A stretch of 22,529 nt of DNA from Rusavskia elegans. Lineage: Eukaryota; Ascomycota; Lecanoromycetes; Teloschistales; Teloschistaceae. Under the pieces are notes generated by a model that made no database searches, was not told where the DNA came from, and worked only from the letters and a program-made list of their open reading frames with translations. Both the position numbers and the translations under genes were made by a program. The stretch lies in NCBI GenBank assembly GCA_011316305.1, contig SAUG01000150.1:1-22529 (forward strand). Direction: 5' to 3'. How positions within the stretch are numbered: position 1 is the first letter of the stretch; each line of letters opens with the position of its first letter. Below are positions 11,181 through 20,545 of this stretch, one piece after another.

Positions 11181-12076
11181 GGAAGGGGAACTACCACTAC
11201 AGTCATGTCCTCGAAATCGAGGAAGTCTCGATATCGACAACCAATATGGCGTTAATGATGAACACTGTCCTTGACCTTTTGGTACCCCGGCTTCGCAATT
11301 TATTCAACGGGCAAACGAAGTGAGTGGGCTTACTGATCCATTGGGTATTGACCGTGGGAAGCTCTAGCTGATGACTGCAATGGTAGTCCAGCAAGCGAAG
11401 CGTTCATAACATCTCTTGATCAGGGGCGTTGCTAGGTATAAGGCGGCTTTAACATCCCAAAGGTATGCCGCGTAATGTAAGTGTCACAATGGTTAGTCGT
11501 CTCTGTTCCTATTCAATGTCATGGAGTATCGCAAGGACTGTCGGGACAGCTGAGCCTTCGAAAGCATGCAAGAAAGCAGCCCCCTAGATCCGACGTCTCC
11601 AAATGCAGTGATCTCGCCCATGTGAGTCCCCGTCGACCCGTAAATCCACCCCCTTCTCATCCGTAGACCTATTTCGCGTATCTAACCCAAGGAATACGTA
11701 TGAATCAGCATACGGACTGATCCACCGAGAAGTGAGCTGGTAATCCATCACCTATAGAGGTAGGGTTTGGGGTAATGGTGGATGAAAGGAACGTGGCTTT
11801 ACTACAGCTGGCGGAGGTTTATCAGGTTGGGCGATGGTGACTGGTTTTGGTGGCTGTAGGACTTAATCTAAGAAAGATGTAGTAGCTTTTGGAATATGTA
11901 TATAGAACGGAGCTCATTATTATGTTGAACATGTGGAAACCAATTTCTTCAAAAGAATAAATCCGAAGTTTTAGCGCACTGCCCTATGAAGCCATCTTTC
12001 AACCACCACTGAACCTCAAATCAATCTGCCCTTCATTCACACCGACCTCACGACCACCACCGCACCTACATCCACG
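11181..12076. other. Intergenic region
   Basis: No coding region is supportable on either strand. It holds the 3' end of the BuGZ-like transcript and the upstream region of Y14. The final 90 nt before the Y14 ATG are C/A-rich (CCACCACTGAACC, CGACCACCACCGC), a typical fungal 5' leader. No repeat stood out. Confidence 0.6.
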
Positions 12077-12738
12077 ATGGCAACAACGAAGTCGACCACA
12101 GAAATGGACATCGATTCCCCCCTAAACTCCCCTCCCCCGTCCAATGCCCAACAGCCTACTCAAACCTCCACATCTGGATCATCCGATACGCGCACCTCCA
12201 CCGGCGCCGTCGCGGTCCGCAGTATCGAAGGCTGGATCATCATCGTCACCAACGTGCACGAAGAAGCCAGCGAAGAAGATCTACAAGAGCTGTTCGGCGA
12301 GTACGGCGAGATTAAGAATTTACATATGAATCTTGATCGGAGGACGGGGTATGTGAAGGTTTGTGTATCGCTTCTTCTTCTTCTTCCCCTCCTCTCCCTA
12401 CCATTTACGCCATCCTACGGTGCTGCTATCCTCCCATTCTGCTTGTGCTCGAGCCTAGCAGACGGATTATGGAGCTGGACTGAACACAATCCGAGCTTTG
12501 CTGACGGAGAAATAATGATTAGGGTTACGTCCTCCTCGAATACCCAACCCAAGCCTCTGCCCGCGCCGCCATCGCCGGCGCCAATGGCACCAAACTGCTC
12601 GATCAGACTATAAGCGTTGATTTCGCTTTTGTGCGGCCGCCGCCGTCGAAGAAAGAGAATGGGACCAAAGGGCGCGGTGGTGGAGGGAGGAAGGGAAGGA
12701 GTCGGAGTCCCGAAGGGGATGAGGTGAAGGATGAATAG
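12077..12738 (+). CDS. Y14: Y14/RBM8A, exon junction complex RNA-binding protein
   Basis: There are two exons, 12077-12358 and 12523-12738, giving 165 aa. The 164-nt intron (gtttgt donor, GCTGAC branch, TTAG acceptor) is phase 0 and falls just before RNP1. A Ser/Thr/Pro-rich leader (1-48) is followed by one RRM (about 51-133), with RNP2 IIIVTNV, the helix [20 protein letters not shown], the hallmark [11 protein letters not shown] and RNP1 GYVLLEY, then [11 protein letters not shown] and a short Gly/Arg/Ser tail (GRSRSP). This matches metazoan Y14 over the whole RRM. Y14 pairs with Mago nashi and locks eIF4A3 on spliced mRNA about 24 nt upstream of exon junctions; in Y14 the RRM sheet contacts Mago rather than RNA. 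Its presence implies a working exon junction complex, consistent with the intron-containing genes around it. Confidence 0.93.
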
Positions 12739-13563
12739 GTTAAGATGAAGGTCGCTTGCATGTTCTGAAGAGGAGGGAAGTGAGATGGATGGGGTAGATG
12801 ATGTTGTGACAAAAGAGGACGGCAGCAGGGTTGAAGAGAGGATTGGAGGAAGACTTCGTTCCGAAAGGGAGGGGAGTATGCCGGGAAGCTAGCTGTGGAA
12901 TGCAATAGCTTTACACGGCACTCTCGTCGCGCTGTCATCTTGAGGTGAGTCTCTTGCCCCTTGCCAATGCTTACTCATTGGATTTGAATACTGATGTTAT
13001 ATAGTGACGTTTTCTTCGCTTCAAGCTCATCGATTGATAACTGTCGGAGGTCCACAACCGCAAGTGTTAGGTGTCTCCGCCGTGATCCTCGATGACTTGT
13101 ATTAGAAGGCTCAGAAAAGTCAACCGAGAGGGAACGCTCGCATGAAAGTTCTTGGACAGGCCTTCCTGGCTGCACAAGGTCAAAGCCATAGATATCATCG
13201 AAGCATTCTATATGACTTCTCGTCACTTGAAGCAGTGGTTATGTGCTTCATCCTAAATTAACCAGTTTCTTCATTCACCCATCCGCCAAGAAAACTGGTC
13301 ACGTACCACAGGCAACAGTAAATCTGAAGTTTCAACTTACATGGGAAGAGAGGGGGAAAGGGGGGAAGGAGAGAAGGGAATTTTGATCCAAGTGTGCCTT
13401 CACAACATACTTATCCCTAGATTTCTCATACCCTTCCATCATTGTTCATATCTTTCGAACATCTGGCCTTAAACCTTTCATACCCTCCCATCCTTCTTTT
13501 GCTCCCTCGAACATATAATTAACCGTCAAACTTGAACGAGCTTAGCTGTTAACCAGAGCAGTC
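12739..13563. other. Intergenic region
   Basis: It contains the Y14 3' untranslated region and the upstream region of the MYND gene. A purine-rich stretch lies near 13345-13380 (GAGAGGGGGAAAGGGG). A near-repeat occurs as TTTCTCATACCCTTCCATCATTG and CTTTCATACCCTCCCATCC around 13421-13495; the duplicated core is CATACCCTyCCATC. No gene is supportable. Confidence 0.55.
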
Positions 13564-15421
13564 ATGGTATCAGGTCAAGCTCTAGACGTGCCTCTGTGAG
13601 TACTTTTCGAGGCCTGTTCTCCCCCTTCCAATCATTAATCCGCATTATATATCCGAAGACAAGCAATTACAAAACTCGGCGATGTTGGCGACATGTTTCC
13701 CTGCCTTACCATGCTTCCAACTCGAGTAATACTAACTCGGAATTGTGCAGGCTGGCGGTTGCCGGGGCGGCCTGTTGGTACTGCTACGCAGAGCACAATG
13801 AACATGTATCATTGAAGAAATGCAACGGCTGCCATCGCGCCTATTATTGCAGCCAGGACTGTCAAAAGCAGCACTGGAAAGGAGGCCACAAGGGGTATTG
13901 TCTAATCTTACAAAGTGTCAATCTGATCTGTGTTATGCCACCTGGAGGTGCTAAGTGGGAAGATATTATCAGAAACCACGAAAATCACCAACCATACAAA
14001 ATCTATACACAGACGCAGGTATGAAGCCTGTTCCATACTTATTTACGATTCTCCAGACATAATCATAGAACGCCCGTATTGGACGAGCATTGACAGTGAC
14101 CCCAAACCAGAAGCGTTTGCAGATGGCAAGAGACCTGTAAGTACCCTTCGGAGTCTCTCCGTCCCTTTGGTTCCCTGTCTTAAGGCAAAGACAATGTCAA
14201 GCTTCCAGCATATAGCTTGCAAGCCTCAAAGACAATAGTACTAGTTCCGAATTCTACTTGGCAACAATATCGTTGAGCATCAACCTTGTTGCGATAACTG
14301 TCACCTGACACCATTCGACTCTGATGGGACCTTTCACGTCAAGCTTACTCGGTGCACTCTGTGTAAGGTGAGTTTCCGTTGCTCTGACATCTGTCGAGCC
14401 AAAGCCGTCGAAAATCATGCCGGTTGCTGCCAACAGCTGAAGGAGATGGCCGTGTTGGATCACGTATGGCATACTTGGGAAAAGGACAATTCCGAGCCTT
14501 TCATGATTCTTAGCGTGCGTTCTGCTAAAACCCTACACCACACGGAGCACAATTGGATCATGGTTGGACTATTCCCAAGCGAGCCAGGTCTTCAAGAACC
14601 TCCCACCACGTATCAAACTCGGCGACCATGGCGCAGTCAATACGGGCCAACAGAACCTTGCCAGTGGCAGAGATCTCAGTCATACTTCTAAAGCAGGTTC
14701 GACCGTGATAAGCATTCTCCGTGCTTTGGAACATGCCGTCCCAGACCTGGCGACGAGATCAGCCCTCGTGATCCATGTCATTGGCGCTGCCCATGACGAA
14801 CTCTCCGTCACGGACCTGAATGATGATCTTTTGCACTACTGCCCGAATCTCACCAAATTGACCATCGGATACTTGGGTCCTCATGCTCCTACCGATTCGA
14901 AGGACAGAAGAAGGCTTTGCATCGAATGCAACAAGAATGACCGCTCCATATTGGTGGTCTACGTCAGAGACCTGTACCACAACGTTCGCCTCACAAATGC
15001 GAAAGGGGGAGAACGTGACAGACCGCATCTGCGCCTTCAACAGTGGCCACACCGCAGTCAATTCGTTTATCGACCTCATATCAGAAACCTGGACCCCCAC
15101 TCTAAAGCACATTCTCAATTCCAACAAAGCCGCCATCTTCACCATATACACGGCTTTGGAGGTTCGATTGGAAGAAGAAGAAGCGATGGATACCTTGGGT
15201 GCTGATTTCGTCTTGCGGCCGCAAATCAACCTATGGCACAGCTTGGTCGGGAATCCCGCTCTCATACAACCAAAAGGGACGAAGCGCTAAAAGAACTGTT
15301 ATTGGTACACCGTCAGGGGTTCAAAGAAGGATTTCAACCTACGGCCGCGGAAGACGAATCAAAGATGCTGAAAGCGATCCTTGACATACATGCCGAAGAT
15401 CGCCTGCGGCTTGGTCAATAA
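13564..15421 (+). pseudogene. MYND zinc-finger / MSS51-C-like gene with several frameshifts
   Basis: Exon 1 (13564-13595, MVSGQALDVPL) is spliced over 155 nt (gtgagt; CTAAC branch; TGCAG) to 13751. A complete MYND finger follows: CWYCYAEHNEHVS, CNGCHRAYYCSQDC, HWKGGHKGYC. The frame then breaks near 14018: IYTQTQ meets a stop, while YEACSILIYDSPDIIIERPY continues one base over. A 108-nt intron (14137-14244) leads to a second Cys-rich motif (CCDNCHLTPFDSDGTFH, CTLCKVSFRCSDIC). Another shift falls near 14563 (before DYSQASQVFKN), a third near 14990 (before MRKGENVTDRICAFNSGH), and probably a fourth near 15280. The C-terminal half (ALVIHVIGAAHDELS, YCPNLTKLTIGYLGPH, CAFNSG, ETWTPTL, FTIYTALE, LGADFVLRPQINLWHSL) resembles the MSS51 C-terminal domain found in many fungal MYND proteins. 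Its ancestor was probably a regulatory or protein-binding protein. Splice signals are intact, so decay seems recent. Confidence 0.72.
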
Positions 15422-15901
15422 ATGTCATGCTGTCTATGCAAGAGGATGAAGCGGTGGCACGAAGACTTAGGATCAATGGTAATAACACTATTGAACAGCT
15501 GTAATTAGACTGGATCAAGTAACGCTAATCGAAACACGTTTTAATTTACCCATTCTCTGTTGCTCGTAGATTACAGGGATCTGCGACGTCGAGGTCGCTC
15601 GAGATACATGTCTTGAAGTAGGTATGGATGATGAGGCATCGTGAGGTGCATTCGCAGGTCGCGTATTCCGTGTACTGGGTTTGCCGTCCTCTTTAGGAGG
15701 GGATGTCGCTACTTGAGCAGACACGATTCGGCGCCGCGGTTGAGCGATATTAAAGTATCCTATAAAGTCTTCAGGAGCCGTGGTTGGTCTTGACGACTGC
15801 TGCAAAGCTAGAGTAAGCGTTTTGACCCTTCGTAGGATTACAAGGAAACTTTGAGCCTAAGGATAAGATTCGTTGGGGGATCACAATTACCGGTATTACA
15901 T
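15422..15901. other. Spacer left of the hairpin string
   Basis: A 96-codon minus-strand frame (15515-15805) is polar and low-complexity (QPRRRIVSAQVATSPPKEDG). It has an acceptor-like CTTACTCTAG just upstream, so it could be a terminal exon of a small gene, but I found no partner exon and do not call it. A palindromic core TACCGGTA lies at 15888-15895. Confidence 0.4.
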
Positions 15902-16081
15902 CCTGCCCTCGATACGAGGGCAGGGTAGTGCCATCGCTGGGGATATATTAAACCGATATATTTGAAAAAGTGCGGCATCCACTTGCCGCATCAAACAAGT
16001 TTAAAGTCAAGACTTTAGCCTTGTACTTTTATGCTCTTTGAGCCCTGACTGACTGCTTCTAGGGTGGCGATCCGCCACCCT
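15902..16081. repeat. String of six short-loop inverted repeats
   Basis: Successive hairpins read directly from the sequence are: 15902-15924, 10-bp perfect stem CCTGCCCTCG/CGAGGGCAGG, loop ATA; 15943-15961, 6-bp ATATAT stem, 7-nt loop; 15971-15990, 7-bp TGCGGCA/TGCCGCA, 6-nt loop; 15995-16024, outer ACAAG/CTTGT around the 7-bp core TAAAGTC/GACTTTA with a 2-nt spacer; 16033-16043, 4-bp GCTC/GAGC, loop TTT; 16061-16081, 9-bp AGGGTGGCG/CGCCACCCT, loop ATC. No protein-coding frame explains them. Possible identities are a structured RNA, a nested palindromic or MITE-like element, or a mitochondrial double-hairpin-type element in the nucleus. No flanking target-site duplication was seen. Confidence 0.8.
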
Positions 16082-16248
16082 GGCCTTTGTACCGAGGGAA
16101 TGTCTCACGGAGTTGAAGAAAGAGTCGAGATTGCTAATTCTTGGCATGTAAGGGATAATTTAGGCAGCCAGGTCGCAGAGACCGTCATTGAATTCTTTCC
16201 ATTTGGAGCGGTTTTTTGACATCAGGGAGCACTCAGCAAAATGCGACC

Positions 16249-17933
16249 ATGAAACGCCCGCTGGGATCATGGTATGGCCAATGGCTGGTGCAGAAGATGA
16301 GGTTCAGGCCTGCTCGATGCCTCATTTCTACCCCCTTTGGCTGGAATCGAGGCTTCTGCTTGACCGCAAGAACTTGCATCCCAGACAGAGGGCGTAAGAG
16401 AGTACCTGACAGTCCAGCACCCCAAATATCGAGCCATTTAAGGCAAATCATCCTACCAAATACCTGGAAGGGAAGAAAAGCAGCAGAAGAAGCAAAACGT
16501 TTCTGGATCAAGACAATCAACGAACGGAAAGGCCAAGAACGGGCGAAAACAAGTCCCCAACCCAAGGAGCCGTTCCTTCTGCTTATTGACGACAGACCGA
16601 TAGCGAAAGTCACGGCGATGCGTCCATATGGAATTGTCTTCAGCAAAAAGGACGAACTTGGCTAGAAGCTTTGGAAGATCGCTCACCCTGTCCCATGGTC
16701 AAAGAAGTCTCGCTGGATTAAGTGGCCTATCTATTATTTCACTGGCTTGTACTCCTTGGTCTTTCTTCTTTGGTTCTTTTGCAGGGAGCGCGTACCCATC
16801 ACTGGAAGGCGGCAATTTCGGTGTCTTCCACTACAAAGTCCTCCATCGAAAGGGAACCCCCTTGAGGTGCTGTGCGACGAGCACACAATGAAAATCTTGC
16901 TTGCCGAAAATGAACCCCGGGTGGTACGAATTCGGTCAATACTAGACCGGGTTCTGTTGGCGTGCGGGCTGGACCATCTGGAATGGACATTGATCGTACT
17001 AGATACTCCTGGTGAGTACTGACTGCCCTGTGCGCCATCGCTGATGCATGCGAGTCCTGGCAATCTTGCCGCGATTCGTCACTGACCTACGACAGACATC
17101 GTCAATGCATCGGTCCATCCTCGGGGCCTGGTGGTGTGGTACAGTGGAATGTTTGCAGCCGCAAAGACAGACGATGAGATCGCCACTGCTATTAGCCACG
17201 AAGTAGCACACGTACTGGCGCATCATATGCATGCTAGCGCAAGTGGACAGCTGCTCGGCGGTCTTGCTATGTCGCCGGCATTGCCCTTCGTCCTGGGAGG
17301 TTTAGTCTTTGAAGAGCTGCTTCTCATTGCCGTACCACCCATAGCTATCGGCGGGCTGATACTGCTTGCACTAAGCAGGGAGCGCGAGGCAGAGGCCGAC
17401 AAGATTGGCATGCTGCTGATGACAGAGGCTGGATTCGAACCGAGCGCGACGGTAACATTTTGGGAGAAGATGGAAAAACTTGAGCAGGAGATGCTGGCAG
17501 GAAAAGGCGAAAATCAAATGGCAGAATATCAGTCTACCCATCCTCATGTAAGTTTCTCAACCCGCTCTGTGGTGGGGAATATCTGACGATCCATGGGCCA
17601 AAGTCAGCATCGAGACTCTCCCAGGCCGCTTTGGACATACCAAAAGTTCTTTATATGACTGGCAAGGGACCGCTGCGCCCAGGTATGAGCACTAGAGAGA
17701 TACGACAATTGGAGGAGTCGAAGCGGCGATGGGAGACGTTTCTGGCACAAAGGCCTACGCACGACGGAAAAGACCAATCGAGCAAGGATAAAAACCGCAT
17801 GGGAGTTTCCATCCCGCTGGAGAAAAACAAATATACCCAGAAGGCTACGGAGAATGTCGACGACCGCGCTGGTGATGCCACTACCAGGCCGAGAACGGCC
17901 ACAGCTTCAGTCAGCCGTATGGGTCGTGAATAA
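16249..17933 (+). CDS. oma1: OMA1-like mitochondrial M48 metallopeptidase, interrupted by an in-frame TAG
   Basis: Exons 16249-17011, 17096-17547 and 17604-17933 join across 84-nt and 56-nt introns (gtgagt/gtaagt donors, CTGAC branch sites). They total 515 codons, one of which is an internal TAG at 16663-16665. The Arg-rich, acid-poor N-terminus (KMRFRPARCLISTPFGWNR) suits a mitochondrial presequence. After the stop the same frame encodes a membrane span with flanking basic residues (WIKWPIYYFTGLYSLVFLLW) and the family motif RERVPITGRRQF. The M48 zinc site is HEVAH at 17197-17211 and the downstream Glu in REREAEADKIG, with a hydrophobic stretch between and STHPH/SASRL after. OMA1 is an inner-membrane stress protease that cleaves dynamin-like GTPase processing targets. 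All catalytic residues are kept, so the lesion may be recent, a sequencing error, or readthrough. ATG 16249 is the first in frame. The C-terminal 60 residues are polar. Confidence 0.78.
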
Positions 17934-19375
17934 CCAAAGAACCTGTTGGCATATTGATCGAAATCAACATCATTGATGGCTGGACATCAGGAAGCTTGTC
18001 TTCACACCGCAACAGACATATCTCTAGGCGCACCTAGGACTCCCAAGCACAACACAGGCCTCACAGGTAGCTTCCTGATCAGCCAGTACGTTGCAGGAAA
18101 CCATGCTGCATCGTGATACTTGTTCTCAGTCGTGTTGACCGTCGCCAAAGAGCGAATTGAGGCCATAGCTGGTCTCGCATGGCTCGCCCTCTGCCAATCA
18201 ATCGGCTACGGCTTCCAACAGTTGGATAACCTCAATCGCCTGCGAGGATAGCCTGCGAGCCATTGTTGCTTCGTCATGTACTTTCACTCCGAAGCAACGA
18301 ACTCGTTGATCTTGACCTCGAAGTCAGTTGACCACTGTAAGTCATGTGCTCACTGTAATCTTGGGGAGCGTAGCAAAAACACACCTTGCACCGTCATCTC
18401 CTTACTAACCAGGAGCGAGTAACGGCTCTCTGTGTCCTGAATGAGCATGAGATCGGGGGGCGGTTTGGTTCCTGATTCTGTTCAGGAAACCGGCTGGAAG
18501 ATCAGAACGTACGATGACGAGCCTTGAGGGATACTGTAGACCAGGGCGGTTGGCTTGGCTCTGGCAACGAGCTGCTACTGCCGTTTGTCGTTGCCGCGCA
18601 GGTGAAGACCGTTGGGGACCAGAGGACGTGTGTTAAGACGTGTGGTCACCATTTTATAATGCAAGACCCACATTGGTATGTCTTCGGATTTAGGGCCTTG
18701 GGCTTCCCAGTCCTTTTTCTGTCACGAGAACGTAGAGGGTACCTGCTGACGGTTTGACGGGATGATTGTGGACGCGGAGAGGTAGACTTGTGGTGATACG
18801 AAACTTATCTTTTGGGAAAACATTGAATGTTCTCATAAGTCGGGGCGCCATCTCCTAGGACTCGAGGCTGAAGAACTGTAGAGATAAAGCATGCTCACGC
18901 TCTACCTGAATGCAAAGATGAACTTGAGGGGCTTTAGAGACGGGAACGGGCGAGCAGTAATGTATCGTATGAACTTGAAGTCGTACCAGTGGAAAGGTCC
19001 CGCTAGGGGACCCAGATTCTGTACAATCCCTATGGATCGCTTGTTGGTCAACATATTGTTAAGTCTGGCCACCGAGCAGCGACTCCACTTAGCAGTAACT
19101 GACCGAGATCTGACCCTCCCCACGCATAAGAAAAATTGAGAATCAAGTGACGGGATATCGATCGAGGTTCACTCTCCGTCGGTGCTAGGGATCGGGACTA
19201 CCCGTCCGGGCCGGTAGCCGCTAGCGCCCCCGCCACCCCAAAATCACTTGCCTGACCAAGCAGATCTACAGAGTACTTATTACTTATGGCATAGACTTAG
19301 GAATTCCCCTTCTACTCCCAGCCTCTTTCTCTCACTGGCAGAGAGCAACTTTCGACGATAGAACTACCTTAGGCC
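17934..19375. other. Mostly non-coding interval with traces of minus-strand coding
   Basis: No complete gene is supportable. The left part follows the OMA1-like 3' end. Fragmentary protein-like reading occurs on the minus strand at 18284-18590 (listed separately). The right part is the promoter of the 19376 ORF, and has a GC-rich stretch at 19170-19240 (GACTACCCGTCCGGGCCGG) and a C/T-rich leader. An imperfect hairpin lies at 18467-18491 (TTCCTGA/TCAGGAA). Confidence 0.5.
18284..18590 (-). pseudogene. Possible decayed or multi-exon minus-strand gene fragment, family unknown
   Basis: Reading leftward, one frame gives LVARAKPTALVYSIPQGSSS YVLIFQPVS, a TGA near 18482-18484, then GTKPPPDLMLIQDTESRYSL LVSKEMTVQ. 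After a possible intron (acceptor CTTACAG ending at 18335) comes WSTDFEVKINEFVASE and a TGA stop at 18284-18286. The pieces look protein-like, but the donor needed for phase 0 (gtgcaa) is weak, and the internal TGA has to be removed by a 37-42 nt intron or counted as a lesion. I do not recognise the family. Confidence 0.3.
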
Positions 19376-19960
19376 ATGGCGACTCCCCAACCACCCGAAG
19401 AAACACCAGTTTTCCCTTCAGCTGGCCCGGCGAGTGACACATGCAAGAAGCCGGACATGTCGAATATGACTTGGGAGGATGGAGCCAAGAACTTCTTCTC
19501 GACCTATCTCGCTGCCCCTCGTATGTGGCCAATCGGGTATATCTTGGGAAGCCCGTATTCGCCACTGCGTGCTGAGGTCGAAATGCCGTCCAAGAATTGG
19601 AGGAATGCCTTTGAAGACCTGTTGGCGCTTAAAAATGGAAGAGGAATGATACCAGAGAAGGATAGAAAGGCAGAGGATGAGCATACTGCTCGTAAGCGCT
19701 TCGAGCTCGCCAGCTTCTCCATTTCAGATTGCAATCACCTCCTGCACTATAATAAGGAGTTAGAGGCCAGTTATCGAGAGTCATGCCAGTGGGCTGCGGA
19801 GCACAAGGAGCAGCACGTGGTCCAAACAATCACCAACGACCTTCTCCCTTGGATCAAGTCCAAGAACCAGAAATTTATCGCCAATGCACAGCAGGCGAAA
19901 GCCGACTATGATACATACAAAGAATGGACAGCGAGTTATTCGAAATTACGCGGCCAATAG
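19376..19960 (+). CDS. Uncharacterised 194-aa protein
   Basis: This is a single-exon frame starting at ATG 19376 in a good context (GGCCATGGCG) and ending in TAG at 19958. I do not recognise the family. The protein is hydrophilic, with no signal peptide or membrane span. A Pro-rich start (TPQPPEETPVFPS) leads into an ordered middle with aromatic and hydrophobic positions (WEDGAKNFFSTYLAAPRMWP, GYILGSPYSP), then a predicted helical region rich in charged residues (KDRKAEDEHTARKRFELASF; NKELEASYRESCQWAAEHKE). It lies 48 nt upstream of, and in the same frame as, the next ORF, so the two may share a transcript or be pieces of one gene. It is likely cytosolic or nuclear. Confidence 0.65.
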   Translation: MATPQPPEETPVFPSAGPASDTCKKPDMSNMTWEDGAKNFFSTYLAAPRMWPIGYILGSPYSPLRAEVEMPSKNWRNAFEDLLALKNGRGMIPEKDRKAEDEHTARKRFELASFSISDCNHLLHYNKELEASYRESCQWAAEHKEQHVVQTITNDLLPWIKSKNQKFIANAQQAKADYDTYKEWTASYSKLRGQ

Positions 19961-20008
19961 ATAGCTTCACTAATCACTAGTAGTACTCTTCCTAACTAGC
20001 GCTCGGGG

Positions 20009-20545
20009 ATGTACAATAGCACCGACGGACCTGTGATGGACTTCAGCAAACGCAACTCACCGCCGAGCCTGGATGCTAGTTTCTCTATCTCGGAACTTGA
20101 GCTACAACAAGTGTTCGAGGAAGGACTTCCCTATGATTTCAGATCTCCGGCTATGTTATGGTCATTAGCAATTAAGGCTGTGATAGAAGGACCCCATACT
20201 CCCACAAATTCAGAGGTACCAAACGACCCGATGAAGAGATTCAGACCAAGCAAATCATCAATCATCCTTCAGAGTACCGAGTGTGGTCTGATCAAAATGC
20301 CCGACGGTTCGATTGGCCCCAAAGCAAAGATTCAGAACACCTTGGCTGACGGGACAACCGAGGCCAAGGAATTTGAAGACAATCCGGTGGGAGTGCTTGA
20401 GGAGATTCAGGGCGCGCACAGGTCAATGGGAATGATGCTGGGGGCTGTCGAAAATATGTTACGAGGCCCCGATGAGCCTCTAAAACGAGCCGCGAAGGTT
20501 ATAATTGGAGACGAAAGCCAAGTAGTGTCATTACCCGAAGGCTAG
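20009..20545 (+). CDS. Uncharacterised 178-aa protein, in frame with the preceding ORF
   Basis: A single open frame runs from ATG 20009 to TAG at 20543-20545. The family is not recognised. It has no signal peptide or membrane span. Features are SFSISELELQQVFEEGLPYD, which looks like an amphipathic helix, a Ser/Lys patch (RFRPSKSSI), a compact segment (CGLIKMPDGSIGPKAKIQNT LADG) and a helical C-terminus (EEIQGAHRSMGMMLGAVENM). Between this ATG and the previous ORF are two in-frame TAG codons (19958, 19997). CTAAC directly followed by TAG at 19992-19999 could be a 3' splice end, but I found no good phase-0 donor. Alternatives are a dicistronic mRNA, an independent gene with its promoter inside the first ORF, or one gene split by stops. 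Confidence 0.55.
   Translation: MYNSTDGPVMDFSKRNSPPSLDASFSISELELQQVFEEGLPYDFRSPAMLWSLAIKAVIEGPHTPTNSEVPNDPMKRFRPSKSSIILQSTECGLIKMPDGSIGPKAKIQNTLADGTTEAKEFEDNPVGVLEEIQGAHRSMGMMLGAVENMLRGPDEPLKRAAKVIIGDESQVVSLPEG

Noticed and set aside
12603..12938. 111-codon minus-strand ORF
   Set aside because: It overlaps the Y14 second exon antisense and has a low-complexity composition, so it is a shadow frame.
15515..15805. 96-codon minus-strand frame with an acceptor-like upstream sequence
   Set aside because: It is polar, low-complexity and lacks a partner exon or family match, so it is kept only as a note in the spacer entry.
16728..16785. Possible intron ending in a strong TTCTTTTGCAG acceptor before GGAGCGCG
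   Set aside because: The preceding sequence encodes a well-formed membrane span with basic flanks in the M48 frame, and there is no good donor upstream.
17429..17443. tRNA B-box-like sequence on the minus strand (GGTTCGAATCC)
   Set aside because: It lies inside the M48 coding exon (AGFEPSAT), and no A-box, acceptor stem or cloverleaf can be drawn around it.
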